Shown piece by piece: positions 52,408 to 62,130 of a DNA stretch of 64,000 bases. Every line of letters begins with the position of its first letter. Position 1 is the stretch's first letter. Both the position numbers and the translations under genes were made by a program. Location: positions 682,001-746,000 of the forward strand of contig NZ_CP007501.1 in the NCBI RefSeq assembly GCF_000973625.1, written 5' to 3'. The notes under the pieces are model-generated. The model did not search any database and was not told the origin of the DNA. It saw only the letters and a list, made by a program, of their open reading frames with translations. Origin of the DNA: Polynucleobacter duraquae. GTDB taxonomy: Bacteria; Pseudomonadota; Gammaproteobacteria; Burkholderiales; Burkholderiaceae.

Positions 52408-52677
52408 ATGGCAGTTGCTGATATTAAAACGGCGGAAATCGTCAAAGACAACGCGCGTAGCGCAAACGATACGGGTAGCCCTGAAGTTCAAGTTTCATTG
52501 CTAACAGCCCGCATCAATGAATTAACCCCCCATTTCAAAGCTAACGCTAAAGATCATCACAGCCGTCGTGGTTTGTTGATGATGGTTTCACGCCGTCGCC
52601 GCCTTTTGGATTACCTTAAGGGCAAGGATTTGGGTCGCTATCGCGCATTGATCGAGAAATTAGGTCTCCGTAAGTAA
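52408..52677 (+). CDS. rpsO: 30S ribosomal protein S15
   Basis: 89 residues from the second ATG (52408, [13 protein letters not shown]). GGAG at 52397-52400 is seven bases from it but only one base from the ATG at 52402, so the second is the start. [48 protein letters not shown] is the S15 signature. Binds 16S rRNA in the platform. pnp follows after a structured 271-base leader, the classical rpsO-pnp order. Confidence 0.97.
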   Translation: MAVADIKTAEIVKDNARSANDTGSPEVQVSLLTARINELTPHFKANAKDHHSRRGLLMMVSRRRRLLDYLKGKDLGRYRALIEKLGLRK

Positions 52678-52693
52678 TTCTTATCGGTATTGC

Positions 52694-52900
52694 AATGCCA
52701 TCTATCTTAGGGTTGTTTCTTCACCGAATCAATCTTAAGCAGATGGCATGTTTTTTGGGCGCTTCAAGATTATTTGTGTAGGGGATCGTGTCATTCCAAT
52801 GAGTTTCTGGGTTCAAGAATCCAGTGCCTCCCTGGAATGGCATCCCTTGTAATCTTCAAACGCTCCAGTGTTGTCGTGACACTGCTTTATCCCACGACAA
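52694..52900 (+). promoter_or_regulatory. Structured rpsO-pnp intergenic leader
   Basis: Three hairpins: ATGCCATCT (52695-52703) with AGATGGCAT (52741-52749) followed by TTTTTT; CATTCCA (52792-52798) with TGGAATG (52833-52839), extended by GGGAT/ATCCC; and TTGTCGTG (52871-52878) with CACGACAA (52893-52900), which competes with CAGTGT/ACACTG. The first may be the rpsO terminator. In E. coli a long hairpin here is cut by RNase III and used by PNPase for autoregulation; the same role is inferred. Confidence 0.55.
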
Positions 52901-52948
52901 GCGTGAAATCCATGTGGCTTTTGCGTGAACAATTTGGAGAAGATCAGA

Positions 52949-55114
52949 ATGACTATGTTTAAAAAAGCAGTAAAGACGTTTCAATGGGGTAACCATCAAG
53001 TAACAATGGAAACAGGCGAGATTGCTCGTCAAGCTGGTGGTGCTGTCATCGTTAACGTGGATGACACAGTAGTAATGGGTACCGTAGTTGCCTCTAAATC
53101 TGCTAAGCCAGGCCAATCATTTTTCCCATTGACTGTTGATTACCTCGAGAAAACTTACGCAGCAGGAAAAATTCCTGGCGGTTTCTTCCGTCGTGAAGGT
53201 CGTCCATCAGAAGGCGAGACATTGATCTCCCGCTTGATCGATCGTCCATTGCGTCCGCTGTTCCCAGAAGGCTTCTTGAACGAAGTCCAAGTAGTGGTTC
53301 ATGTGTTGTCTATCAACCCAGACGTTCCTGCTGATATCCCTGCATTGATTGCTGCTTCTGCAGCATTAGCTGTTTCAGGTATCCCATTTGCTGGCCCAGT
53401 TGGCGCGGCACGTGTTGGTTACGCTAACGGTCAATACCTCTTGAACCCGACTCGTACAGAGCAAGCTACTAGCGAAATGGATTTGATTGTTGCTGGTACA
53501 CAAGCAGCTGTATTGATGGTGGAGTCAGAGGCTAATCAGTTGTCTGAAGAGATCATGTTGGGTGCAGTTGTATATGGTCACGACCAAATGCAAACTGCGA
53601 TCAATGCAATTAACGAATTGGTAACCGAAGCTGGCAAGCCAGAGTGGGATTGGACTGCCGCTCCTAAAGATGAGCCATTCATTGCTAAGGTCACTGCATT
53701 GGCTGAAGCGCCATTGCGCGAGGCTTATCAGATTCGTCAAAAGGGCGCTCGTTCAGACAAGCTTAAAGAAATTACTAAAACAGTGGTAGCTAAGTTACAA
53801 GAGGAAGGTGATGTTGACGCTGTTGCCGTTAACGACATCTTGTTTGAAATTGAAGCCAAGATTGTGCGTAGCCAAATCTTGAATGGCGAGCCACGTATTG
53901 ATGGTCGTGATACACGTACCGTTCGTCCGATCGAAATTCGTAATGGTGTATTACCGCGCACACACGGATCTGCATTGTTTACCCGTGGTGAAACACAGGC
54001 TCTCGTAGTGGCTACTTTAGGTACTGCACGTGATGAGCAAATTATCGACGCGCTCGAAGGCGAGTACCGTGATCGCTTCATGTTCCACTACAACATGCCT
54101 CCGTTCGCTACTGGCGAAACAGGTCGTGTAGGTAGCCCTAAGCGTCGTGAAATTGGTCACGGTCGTTTAGCTAAACGTGCATTGATTCCAGTATTGCCAA
54201 GCGCAGAAGATTTTGCCTATAGCATTCGTGTAGTTTCAGAAATCACTGAGTCCAATGGCTCTTCATCCATGGCTTCTGTTTGTGGCGGCTGTTTGGCAAT
54301 GATGGACGCTGGTGTTCCAGTGAAAGCTCACGTTGCTGGTGTTGCAATGGGCTTGATTTTGGATGGCAACCGTTTTGCTGTGTTGACCGATATCTTGGGT
54401 GATGAAGATCACTTGGGCGATATGGACTTTAAAGTAGCAGGTACTGCTAACGGCATTACTGCTTTGCAAATGGACATTAAAGTTCAGGGTATTACTAAAG
54501 AAATTATGCAAGTTGCATTGGCTCAAGCTAAAGAAGGTCGTTTGCACATTTTGAGCAAGATGCAAGAAGCAATGGGTTCAGTTCGCACTGAATTGTCTGC
54601 ACATGCTCCACGTATGGTTTCTTTCAAGATTCATCCAGATAAGATTCGTGAAGTGATCGGTAAGGGCGGCGCAACAATTCAAGCCTTGACCAAAGAGACT
54701 GGTTGTAGCATCGACATTAAAGATGATGGCACCGTAACAATCGCCTCTACTTCTGCTGAAGGCATGGCTGAAGCAAAAGCACGTATCGAAGGTATTACTG
54801 CTGAAGCCGAGGTAGGTAAGATTTACGAAGGCCCAGTTGTGAAGTTGCTCGAGTTCGGTGCTTTAGTAAATATTCTTCCAGGCAAAGACGGTCTTTTACA
54901 TATCTCAGAAATTTCTAATGAGCGTGTAAAAGAAGTTAAAGACTATTTAGCAGAAGGCCAATTAGTGCGCGTGAAGTTGTTAGCTGCGGATGAGCGCGGT
55001 CGTTTGCGTTTATCTCTTAAGGCCGCGATGGCTGATGAGGGCGGCACGATTGCTCCTTTAGCTGGCGCTACTGAAGCCTCTGATGCAGCCCCTGCATCTG
55101 GCGAAAACGCTTAA
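52949..55114 (+). CDS. pnp: Polyribonucleotide nucleotidyltransferase (PNPase)
   Basis: 721 residues from ATG 52949, which has GGAGA eight bases upstream; the open frame begins earlier with GTG 52925. Two RNase PH-like domains (first with [31 protein letters not shown]; second with [23 protein letters not shown] and [19 protein letters not shown]), then KH ([25 protein letters not shown]) and S1 ([33 protein letters not shown]). Phosphorolytic 3'-5' exoribonuclease of the degradosome. Likely autoregulated through its leader. Confidence 0.97.
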   Translation: MTMFKKAVKTFQWGNHQVTMETGEIARQAGGAVIVNVDDTVVMGTVVASKSAKPGQSFFPLTVDYLEKTYAAGKIPGGFFRREGRPSEGETLISRLIDRPLRPLFPEGFLNEVQVVVHVLSINPDVPADIPALIAASAALAVSGIPFAGPVGAARVGYANGQYLLNPTRTEQATSEMDLIVAGTQAAVLMVESEANQLSEEIMLGAVVYGHDQMQTAINAINELVTEAGKPEWDWTAAPKDEPFIAKVTALAEAPLREAYQIRQKGARSDKLKEITKTVVAKLQEEGDVDAVAVNDILFEIEAKIVRSQILNGEPRIDGRDTRTVRPIEIRNGVLPRTHGSALFTRGETQALVVATLGTARDEQIIDALEGEYRDRFMFHYNMPPFATGETGRVGSPKRREIGHGRLAKRALIPVLPSAEDFAYSIRVVSEITESNGSSSMASVCGGCLAMMDAGVPVKAHVAGVAMGLILDGNRFAVLTDILGDEDHLGDMDFKVAGTANGITALQMDIKVQGITKEIMQVALAQAKEGRLHILSKMQEAMGSVRTELSAHAPRMVSFKIHPDKIREVIGKGGATIQALTKETGCSIDIKDDGTVTIASTSAEGMAEAKARIEGITAEAEVGKIYEGPVVKLLEFGALVNILPGKDGLLHISEISNERVKEVKDYLAEGQLVRVKLLAADERGRLRLSLKAAMADEGGTIAPLAGATEASDAAPASGENA

Positions 55115-55141
55115 GTAATTTAGTTAGCAAGCGGAATTCAT

Positions 55142-56140
55142 ATGCGCGTAATGGAGATCAAAGAATTTGGCGCACCAGAAATGCTGGTGGCTGCCAATCG
55201 ACCTGATCCAGTGGCTCCGGCCGCTGGAACTGGCGAGATCTTGATTAAGGTAATTGCAGCTGGAATTAATCGTCCAGACGTTTTACAACGTAAAGGCCAT
55301 TACCCAGTCCCAGCAGGCGCATCTGATATTCCGGGTCTCGAGGTAGCAGGCGAGATTGTTGGTGGTGACTTAGCTCACGCTGACAATCTGTTTGGCCTTA
55401 AAGTTGGCGATAAGGTTTGTGCGCTTGTGCAAGGTGGTGGTTACGCAGAATTGTGTACAGCTCCTATTGCACAATGCTTGCCTTACCCCAAAGGATTTAC
55501 TGATCAAGAAGCGGCATCTTTACCTGAAACTTTTTACACCGTATGGAGCAATGTCTTCATGCGTGGTGAGTTATCTGAAGGTGAAACTTTGCTAGTGCAA
55601 GGTGGCTCTAGTGGTATTGGTGTCACTGCCATTTTGATTGCAAAAGCTTTAGGTCATAAAGTATTTGTTACTGCTGGTACAGATGAGAAGTGCTCTGCTT
55701 GCGTGGCTTTAGGTGCTGACTTAGCAATCAACTATAAGATGCAAGACTTTGCTGAAGAGGTAAAAAAAGCAACTGACGGCAAAGGTGTCAATGTGATACT
55801 CGATATGGTTACGGGTGCTTACGTACAAAAAGAAATTGATTGCCTAGCTGACGATGGTCGTATTGTGATTATTGCAATCATGGGTGGCTCAAAAGCAGAA
55901 GTGAATACGGGGCAAATTTTGCGTCGCCGTTTAACTATTACTGGTTCTACCTTGCGTCCACGTCCAGTGTCATTTAAGAAGCAGATTACCCAGCAATTGC
56001 ATGCGCGCATCTGGCCTTTACTAGATGCAGGCAAGTTAAAGCCAGTGATTTATAAAACATTCGCCTTAGACCAAGCGGCCGATGCTCATCGTTTGATGGA
56101 GTCTTCTGAGCACGTTGGCAAGATTGTATTGACCGTTTAA
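55142..56140 (+). CDS. NAD(P)H-quinone oxidoreductase, zinc-independent MDR family (PIG3-like)
   Basis: 332 residues. MRVMEIKEFGAPEMLVAANRPDPVAPAAGTGEILIKVIAAGINRPDVLQRKGHYPVPAGASDIPGLEVAGEI and LVQGGSSGIGVTAILIAKALGHKVFVTAGTDEK place it in the TP53I3/PIG3 quinone reductase branch. The zinc-binding Cys/His of alcohol dehydrogenases is absent. Reduces quinones with NADPH in the cytoplasm. GGAATTC precedes the ATG. It lies between pnp and tpiA, an order seen in related genomes. Confidence 0.9.
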   Translation: MRVMEIKEFGAPEMLVAANRPDPVAPAAGTGEILIKVIAAGINRPDVLQRKGHYPVPAGASDIPGLEVAGEIVGGDLAHADNLFGLKVGDKVCALVQGGGYAELCTAPIAQCLPYPKGFTDQEAASLPETFYTVWSNVFMRGELSEGETLLVQGGSSGIGVTAILIAKALGHKVFVTAGTDEKCSACVALGADLAINYKMQDFAEEVKKATDGKGVNVILDMVTGAYVQKEIDCLADDGRIVIIAIMGGSKAEVNTGQILRRRLTITGSTLRPRPVSFKKQITQQLHARIWPLLDAGKLKPVIYKTFALDQAADAHRLMESSEHVGKIVLTV

Positions 56141-56157
56141 GTATTGAGCTAGATTTA

Positions 56158-56916
56158 ATGCGCCCACTCACTGTTATCGGTAATTGGAAAATGAACGGCA
56201 GCTTTGCAAGTAATGCAGACTGGGTTAAGACTGTTTGCCGTGGCATGGAGCAGGGAATGCCTGCAGGTCGTAAGTATGTAGTGTGTGCTCCAGCGCCTTA
56301 TTTGTCACAGTGTGGTGGTTTAATTCGTGACTGTTCTTTAGCTTTTTTAAGTTTAGGTGCTCAAGATGTATCAGCTTATTCAGCAGGAGCTTATACCGGT
56401 GATATTGCGGCCTCCATGCTGAAAGAATTAGATTGTGCTTATGTCATTGTGGGGCATTCGGAGCGACGCCAGTACCATCAGGAGGTTGATGAGCAGGTGG
56501 CAGAGAAAGCACTGCAGGTCTTGGACAATGGGATGATTCCTGTGATCTGTGTTGGTGAATCTGCAGATGAACGCAACTCAGGTCGTGAAGTTGAGGTTGT
56601 AAGAGGGCAGATTTCAAAGCAAGTTGCCATTTTGCAAGATCGCTTGGCGGATTGTCTCATTGCCTATGAGCCTGTTTGGGCTATTGGCACAGGTAAGGTG
56701 GCCAGCGCTGAAATAGCTCAGGATATGCACAGAGCGATTCGATTACAGCTGGCAGAGTTTAATGAGGATGTAGCTTCCCATGTGGGAATTTTGTATGGCG
56801 GCAGCGTCAAGCCTGATAATGCTGTTGAACTATTTGCAATGCCGGATATTGATGGCGGATTGATTGGGGGTGCTTCATTGAATCCTCAAGATTTTTTAGC
56901 TATTTGTCAGGCCTAG
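56158..56916 (+). CDS. tpiA: Triosephosphate isomerase
   Basis: 252 residues. GNWKMNG carries Asn and the catalytic Lys; VGHSERRQYHQ the catalytic His; IAYEPVWAIGTGKVA the catalytic Glu; YGGSVKPDNA and GGLIGGASL the phosphate grip. Interconverts dihydroxyacetone phosphate and glyceraldehyde 3-phosphate. 17 bases after the quinone reductase gene; secG follows after 22 bases. Confidence 0.97.
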   Translation: MRPLTVIGNWKMNGSFASNADWVKTVCRGMEQGMPAGRKYVVCAPAPYLSQCGGLIRDCSLAFLSLGAQDVSAYSAGAYTGDIAASMLKELDCAYVIVGHSERRQYHQEVDEQVAEKALQVLDNGMIPVICVGESADERNSGREVEVVRGQISKQVAILQDRLADCLIAYEPVWAIGTGKVASAEIAQDMHRAIRLQLAEFNEDVASHVGILYGGSVKPDNAVELFAMPDIDGGLIGGASLNPQDFLAICQA

Positions 56917-56938
56917 ATTTTTTATTTGGAGATAAGCC

Positions 56939-57286
56939 ATGGAATGGTTTAAGACTTTATTGATCGTATTACAAGTTATTTCAGCTTTGGCTGTGATATT
57001 GCTGGTCTTGCTTCAGCAGGGCAAAGGTGCCGATATGGGAGCTGCTTTTGGTTCTGGATCTTCCGGCAGTCTTTTTGGCGCCAGCGGCTCGGCTAACTTC
57101 CTCTCTCATGCAACTGCTATCTTTGCGGCAATGTTTTTTATTTGCACTTTAGGGATTACTTGGATCGGGAATAAAAAGGAAGTCAGCCCCGGAATTTTGT
57201 CTGGTACCGTTGCTCCCGCTGCAGCTCCTGTTGCCGAACCAGTAGCCCCAGTTCAAGATCCGATCAAGCCGGCAGTTCCTAAGTAA
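56939..57286 (+). CDS. secG: Preprotein translocase subunit SecG
   Basis: 115 residues with two membrane helices (LLIVLQVISALAVILLVLLQQGKGADMG and FLSHATAIFAAMFFICTLGITW) separated by the conserved SGSSGSLFGASGSANFLS loop, and a Pro/Ala-rich tail. Auxiliary subunit of the SecYEG channel. GGAG lies eight bases before the ATG. tpiA-secG-tRNA-Leu-nuoA is a common proteobacterial order. Confidence 0.96.
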   Translation: MEWFKTLLIVLQVISALAVILLVLLQQGKGADMGAAFGSGSSGSLFGASGSANFLSHATAIFAAMFFICTLGITWIGNKKEVSPGILSGTVAPAAAPVAEPVAPVQDPIKPAVPK

Positions 57287-57371
57287 AAAATAGGGTTTTA
57301 AGTAGTTTCTAGCGCTATTTTTGAGGCAAATGAGTGGTGCAATGCAGTAGAATTGACAGGTTTTACAAGAT

Positions 57372-57456
57372 GCCGACGTGGTGAAATTGGTAGACACGCT
57401 ATCTTGAGGGGGTAGTGGCTTAGGCTGTGCGAGTTCGAGTCTCGCCGTCGGCACCA
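57372..57456 (+). tRNA. tRNA-Leu (anticodon GAG)
   Basis: Class II tRNA. Acceptor GCCGACG / CGTCGGC with encoded ACCA, D arm TGGTGAAATTGGTAGACA, anticodon stem CTATC/GGTAG around TTGAGGG (anticodon GAG), variable arm GTGGCTTAGGCTGTGC, T arm GTTCGAGTC. Confidence 0.97.
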
Positions 57457-57470
57457 AATTGTAAAAATTA

Positions 57471-57487
57471 TAGGGTTTTATGCCCTA
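57471..57487 (+). terminator. Weak hairpin after tRNA-Leu
   Basis: TAGGG / CCCTA with loop TTTTATG, followed by a short gap and a T-rich stretch. Weak; read-through into nuoA is possible. Confidence 0.4.
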
Positions 57488-57566
57488 AATCAAGGTTTTT
57501 TGTAGTGGAGTAATTGATAATTTTGTAGCTTCATAGGATTTACCAGACGAACGACTCAGGGCCATT

Positions 57567-57926
57567 TTGAATCTCGCTAATTACTTTCCCGTTCTGCTTT
57601 TTATCCTCGTAGGTATTGGGGTTGGTTTAGTGCCCATGTTCCTCGGAAAAATTTTGGCTCCTTCGAAGCCGGATGCTGAAAAACTGTCGCCTTACGAGTG
57701 CGGTTTTGAGGCCTTCGAAGATGCGCGTATGAAATTCGACGTGCGCTATTACCTCATCGCCATCCTATTTATTCTATTTGACTTGGAAACTGCATTCCTA
57801 TTCCCATGGGGTGTGGCTCTGCGTGATATTGGTTGGTTTGGTTATGCCTCTATGGTGATTTTCCTATTGGAATTCATCGTGGGCTTTGTATATATCTGGA
57901 AAAAGGGCGCTCTCGACTGGGAGTGA
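57567..57926 (+). CDS. nuoA: NADH-quinone oxidoreductase subunit A
   Basis: 119 residues from a TTG start ([27 protein letters not shown]) with CAGGG six to ten bases upstream; the next ATG would remove the first membrane helix. Three membrane segments, with the conserved loop [37 protein letters not shown] containing the redox-sensitive Cys. Membrane subunit at the quinone channel of complex I. First gene of the nuo operon. Confidence 0.95.
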
Positions 57927-57931
57927 TCGAT

Positions 57932-58414
57932 ATGGCATTAGAAGGCGTTCTCAAAGAAGGATTTGTTACCACTACTGCGGACCAGTTAATTAACTGGACT
58001 CGTAATGGTTCTCTATGGCCAATGACATTCGGCCTTGCTTGCTGCGCTGTAGAAATGATGCATGCAGGCGCATCCCGTTATGACTTGGATCGTTTTGGTG
58101 TGGTATTCCGCCCATCTCCGCGTCAGTCAGATTTAATGATTGTGGCTGGCACTTTGTGCAACAAGATGGCTCCGGCCCTTCGCAAGGTCTACGATCAAAT
58201 GCCTGAGCCACGCTGGGTTATCTCGATGGGCTCTTGTGCCAATGGTGGTGGTTACTACCATAACTCGTATTCAGTAGTTCGCGGCTGTGACCGCATCGTG
58301 CCAGTCGATATTTATGTTCCTGGTTGCCCTCCTACTGCAGAAGCCTTGATCTACGGAATTATTCAGTTGCAATCTAAGATCGCTCGAACCAGCACGATTG
58401 CGCGGAAGGCTTAA
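57932..58414 (+). CDS. nuoB: NADH-quinone oxidoreductase subunit B
   Basis: 160 residues from ATG 57932 ([46 protein letters not shown]). GGAGTG eight or so bases upstream sets the start; a longer open frame lies over nuoA. Cluster N2 ligands are the tandem CC in [10 protein letters not shown] in [22 protein letters not shown] and C in [12 protein letters not shown]. Transfers electrons to quinone. Five bases after nuoA. Confidence 0.97.
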
Positions 58415-58417
58415 ACC

Positions 58418-59017
58418 ATGTCAGATCGTTTAGTTCAACTTGCTGCCAATTTAGAAAAAGTTCTAGGGAAGCGCGCTCAGTCAATTGAAGTTGCTTTGGG
58501 TGAAGTAACAGTAGTTATTAATTCAGAAACTTACTATGAATCTGCCGTTTTATTGCGTGATGAACCCTCATTAGCCTTTGAGCAATTAATTGATTTATGC
58601 GGCGTGGATTACCAAGACTACCGGGACGGGCAGTGGGGCGGTCAGCGTTTTGGCGTAGTGACACATCTTTTGTCTGTGGCTCATAACTGGCGTTTGCGCG
58701 TGCGCGTATTTGCAGCAGAAGATGCTTACCCAGTAGTTGCTTCTCTAACACCGGTATGGGCCTCAGCAAATTGGTTTGAGCGTGAGGCATTTGACCTTTA
58801 CGGTATCTTGTTTGATGGTCACGAAGACTTGCGTCGCATTTTGACTGATTACGGTTTCATTGGTCATCCATTTAGAAAAGATTTCCCAATTTCTGGCAAC
58901 GTAGAAATGCGTTATGACCCAGAGTTAAAGCGTGTGGTGTATCAGCCGGTTACGATCGAAGCCCGTGAAATCACGCCACGTATCGTGCGCGAAGAGCAGT
59001 ACGGAGGCTCGGTTTAA
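58418..59017 (+). CDS. nuoC: NADH-quinone oxidoreductase subunit C
   Basis: 199 residues. [63 protein letters not shown] is the 30-kDa subunit signature. Separate from NuoD, unlike the NuoCD fusion of E. coli. Hydrophilic connecting arm subunit. Three bases between it and each neighbour. Confidence 0.97.
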   Translation: MSDRLVQLAANLEKVLGKRAQSIEVALGEVTVVINSETYYESAVLLRDEPSLAFEQLIDLCGVDYQDYRDGQWGGQRFGVVTHLLSVAHNWRLRVRVFAAEDAYPVVASLTPVWASANWFEREAFDLYGILFDGHEDLRRILTDYGFIGHPFRKDFPISGNVEMRYDPELKRVVYQPVTIEAREITPRIVREEQYGGSV

Positions 59018-59020
59018 GTC

Positions 59021-60274
59021 ATGGCACAAATTAAGAACTACACCCTCAACTTTGGTCCTCAGCATCCGGCTGCGCACGGCGTCCTTCGTCTCGTGTTAGA
59101 GCTCGATGGAGAGGTGATCCAGCGTGCTGATCCGCATATTGGTTTATTGCATCGTGCTACAGAAAAATTAGCAGAGACACGTACTTGGATTCAGAACGTT
59201 CCGTACATGGATCGTCTGGACTATGTGTCCATGATGGCAAACGAGCATGCATATGTGATGGCGATTGAGAAGTTGCTGCAAGTAGATGTGCCTTTGCGTG
59301 CGCAGTACATCCGGGTGATGTATGACGAGTTAACCCGTTTGCTAAATCACCTCTTGTGGATTGGCTGTCACGGTCTAGACGTTGGTGCTATGGCCGTATT
59401 TTTGTATGCCTTCCGTGATCGTGAAGATATTTTCGACATGTACGAGGCTGTATCTGGTGCGCGTATGCATGCTGCCTACTATCGACCAGGCGGCGTCTAT
59501 CGTGATTTGCCAACGGAGATGGCGCAGTACTCTAAGTCTAAGATTCGTAGCACCTCTGCCATTAAGCGTTTAAATGAAAACCGCAGCGGTACATTGCTTG
59601 ATTTCATTGAGCAATTCTCCAATGGTTTTGATGCCAACGTAGATGAGTATTGCAACCTCTTAACCGATAACCGTATTTGGAAGCAGCGCTTGGTAGGTAT
59701 TGGTGTTGTAACCCCTGAGCGCGCTCTGCAACTCGGCTTTACTGGCCCTATGTTGCGTGGTTCTGGCATTGAGTGGGATTTACGTAAGAAGCAGCCGTAT
59801 GAAACTTACGACAAGCTTGACTTTGATATTCCTGTTGGCGTCAATGGCGACTCTTATGACCGCTATTTAGTTCGCATGGAAGAGATGCGTCAATCGAACC
59901 GCATCATTAAACAGTGCGTAGCTTGGCTCAAGGCAAACGATGGCCCTGTCATGAGTGACAACCATAAGGTATCTCCGCCAAAGCGTGTGGATATGAAAAC
60001 TAATATGGAAGAGTTGATTCACCATTTCAAACTCTTTACTGAGGGTATGCACGTTCCTGATGGTGAGGCTTATTCTGCTGTTGAGCATCCAAAAGGTGAG
60101 TTCGGAATTTACTTAATTTCTGATGGTGCTAATAAGCCCTATCGCATGAAGATTCGTGCGCCAGGTTTTGTACATCTTTCTGCAATGGATGAGATGTCTC
60201 GTGGCCATATGTTGGCTGATGCTGTAACTATTATTGGAACCCAAGATATCGTGTTCGGGGAGATTGACCGCTAA
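59021..60274 (+). CDS. nuoD: NADH-quinone oxidoreductase subunit D
   Basis: 417 residues. [68 protein letters not shown] and the C-terminal VFGEIDR are the 49-kDa subunit signatures; the His and Tyr near the quinone head are in the first and second segments. Together with NuoB forms the quinone-binding site. Confidence 0.97.
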   Translation: MAQIKNYTLNFGPQHPAAHGVLRLVLELDGEVIQRADPHIGLLHRATEKLAETRTWIQNVPYMDRLDYVSMMANEHAYVMAIEKLLQVDVPLRAQYIRVMYDELTRLLNHLLWIGCHGLDVGAMAVFLYAFRDREDIFDMYEAVSGARMHAAYYRPGGVYRDLPTEMAQYSKSKIRSTSAIKRLNENRSGTLLDFIEQFSNGFDANVDEYCNLLTDNRIWKQRLVGIGVVTPERALQLGFTGPMLRGSGIEWDLRKKQPYETYDKLDFDIPVGVNGDSYDRYLVRMEEMRQSNRIIKQCVAWLKANDGPVMSDNHKVSPPKRVDMKTNMEELIHHFKLFTEGMHVPDGEAYSAVEHPKGEFGIYLISDGANKPYRMKIRAPGFVHLSAMDEMSRGHMLADAVTIIGTQDIVFGEIDR

Positions 60275-60297
60275 TACAGCGCGCCAAGGATGAATTC

Positions 60298-60804
60298 ATG
60301 ACAACAACTCTTCAACTATCTGATAAAACGCTGGCAGATATCGCACGTAACGTTGCGAAGTACCCTCCAGAGCAAAAACAATCTGCTGTGATGGCATCTT
60401 TAATTGCCGCTCAAACTGAAGTGGGTTGGGTTTCACCAGAGGTGATTGAAACAGTTGCCCAAATTTTAGAAATGCCAACCATTGCAGTAGATGAAGTAGC
60501 TACTTTCTATAACATGTATGACACCAAAAAAATTGGTAAGTACAAGTTGGTGATTTGTACAAATCTACCTTGCCAACTGATGCATGGCGAGACTGCAGCA
60601 AGCTATTTAAAAGAAACGCTCGGCATTGGTTACAACGAGACAACGCCTTGTGGCAATTTCACCTTGAAAGAGGGCGAGTGTATGGGCGCTTGCGGTGATT
60701 CTCCAGTGTTATTGGTGAACAATAAGCGCATGTGTAGTTTTATGAGTAAAGAAAAAATTGATGCGCTATTAAGCGAACTCCGTGCAGAAGGGAAGTCAGC
60801 ATGA
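60298..60804 (+). CDS. nuoE: NADH-quinone oxidoreductase subunit E
   Basis: 168 residues; thioredoxin-fold [2Fe-2S] protein with CTNLPC and CMGAC supplying the four cluster cysteines. [53 protein letters not shown] precedes. It is the stand-alone homologue of the N-terminal part of the formate dehydrogenase fusion at 4.2 kb. Overlaps nuoF by four bases. Confidence 0.97.
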   Translation: MTTTLQLSDKTLADIARNVAKYPPEQKQSAVMASLIAAQTEVGWVSPEVIETVAQILEMPTIAVDEVATFYNMYDTKKIGKYKLVICTNLPCQLMHGETAASYLKETLGIGYNETTPCGNFTLKEGECMGACGDSPVLLVNNKRMCSFMSKEKIDALLSELRAEGKSA

Positions 60805-62099
60805 CCAGCTTGCACGATAGACACATTAAGCCTTTGATCCTGGCAGGATTGAATGGTGAGAACTGGCGTTTAAAAGATTACGAAAGTCGTGGCGGTTATC
60901 AACAGCTGCGTCGCATCATCAATGACAAGATTACACCAGACGCCATCATCGCTGAATTAAAAGCGTCATCATTACGTGGTCGTGGAGGCGCAGGCTTTCC
61001 AACTGGATTAAAGTGGAGCTTTATGCCCCGCCAATTTCCTGGCCAAAAGTATTTAGTTTGTAATAGTGACGAAGGTGAGCCGGGTACATTTAAAGACCGC
61101 GACATCATGCGTTACAACCCGCATGCGTTGATTGAGGGCATGATTATTGGTGCCTACACTATGGGCATCTCTGTAGGCTACAACTATATCCATGGTGAAA
61201 TTTGGGAAGTCTATTCTCGCTTCGAAGAGGCGCTTGAAGAGGCCCGTGCTGCCGGATATCTAGGTGACAAAATCATGGGAAGTGATTTCAACTTCCTGCT
61301 ACATGCATCTCCTGGTTGGGGTGCTTATATCTGCGGTGAAGAAACTGCACTCTTGGAGTCACTTGAAGGCAAGAAGGGTCAGCCACGCTTTAAGCCACCT
61401 TTCCCTGCCAGTTTTGGTTTGTATGGCAAGCCAACTACGATTAATAACACCGAAACATTTGCTGCTGTGCCATTCATCATGGCAATCGGTGGTCCAGCGT
61501 ATTTAGAGTTGGGCAAGCCGAATAATGGTGGTACGAAGATTTTCTCTATCTCTGGTGACGTGACTTATCCAGGTAACTACGAAATTCCATTAGGCACACC
61601 ATTTGCTGAGTTGCTCAAGCTTGCTGGTGGCATGCGTGATGGCATTCCACTGAAGGCTGTTATTCCTGGAGGATCATCTGCTCCAGTGATCCCCGGTGCA
61701 GAGATGATGACGCTCACGATGGATTACGACAGCATTGCAAAAGCGGGTTCCATGTTGGGGTCTGGTGCTGTCATCGTCATGAATGAAACACGTTGCATGG
61801 TTCGTGCTTTAGAGCGCTTGTCCTATTTCTATCATGAAGAATCTTGTGGTCAGTGCACCCCATGTCGTGAAGGTACTGGTTGGTTATGGCGCATCGTCAG
61901 TCGTATTGAGCACGGCGAGGGTCGTCCAGAAGACTTAGATTTATTAAATGATGTAGCAGCCAATATTCAAGGCCGTACGATTTGCGCCTTGGGTGACGCA
62001 GCTGCTATGCCAGTTCGTGGCATGTTGAAGCATTACATGGACGAATTTGTGTATCACGTAGAACATAAGCGCTGCTTAGATTCTGTTAAACCTTTATAA
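60801..62099 (+). CDS. nuoF: NADH-quinone oxidoreductase subunit F
   Basis: 432 residues; binds FMN, NADH and cluster N3. [61 protein letters not shown] and the cluster motif [14 protein letters not shown] with a later Cys ([13 protein letters not shown]). Entry point for electrons from NADH. Confidence 0.97.
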   Translation: MTSLHDRHIKPLILAGLNGENWRLKDYESRGGYQQLRRIINDKITPDAIIAELKASSLRGRGGAGFPTGLKWSFMPRQFPGQKYLVCNSDEGEPGTFKDRDIMRYNPHALIEGMIIGAYTMGISVGYNYIHGEIWEVYSRFEEALEEARAAGYLGDKIMGSDFNFLLHASPGWGAYICGEETALLESLEGKKGQPRFKPPFPASFGLYGKPTTINNTETFAAVPFIMAIGGPAYLELGKPNNGGTKIFSISGDVTYPGNYEIPLGTPFAELLKLAGGMRDGIPLKAVIPGGSSAPVIPGAEMMTLTMDYDSIAKAGSMLGSGAVIVMNETRCMVRALERLSYFYHEESCGQCTPCREGTGWLWRIVSRIEHGEGRPEDLDLLNDVAANIQGRTICALGDAAAMPVRGMLKHYMDEFVYHVEHKRCLDSVKPL

Positions 62100-62130
62100 G
62101 ACATTGAGCACGGGACATCTTAAAGTGAGC

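Noticed and set aside
57288..57480. Direct repeat TAGGGTTTTA on both sides of tRNA-Leu
   Set aside because: Ten AT-rich bases, not at the tRNA 3' end, and explained by the weak terminator on the right; no sign of an insert.
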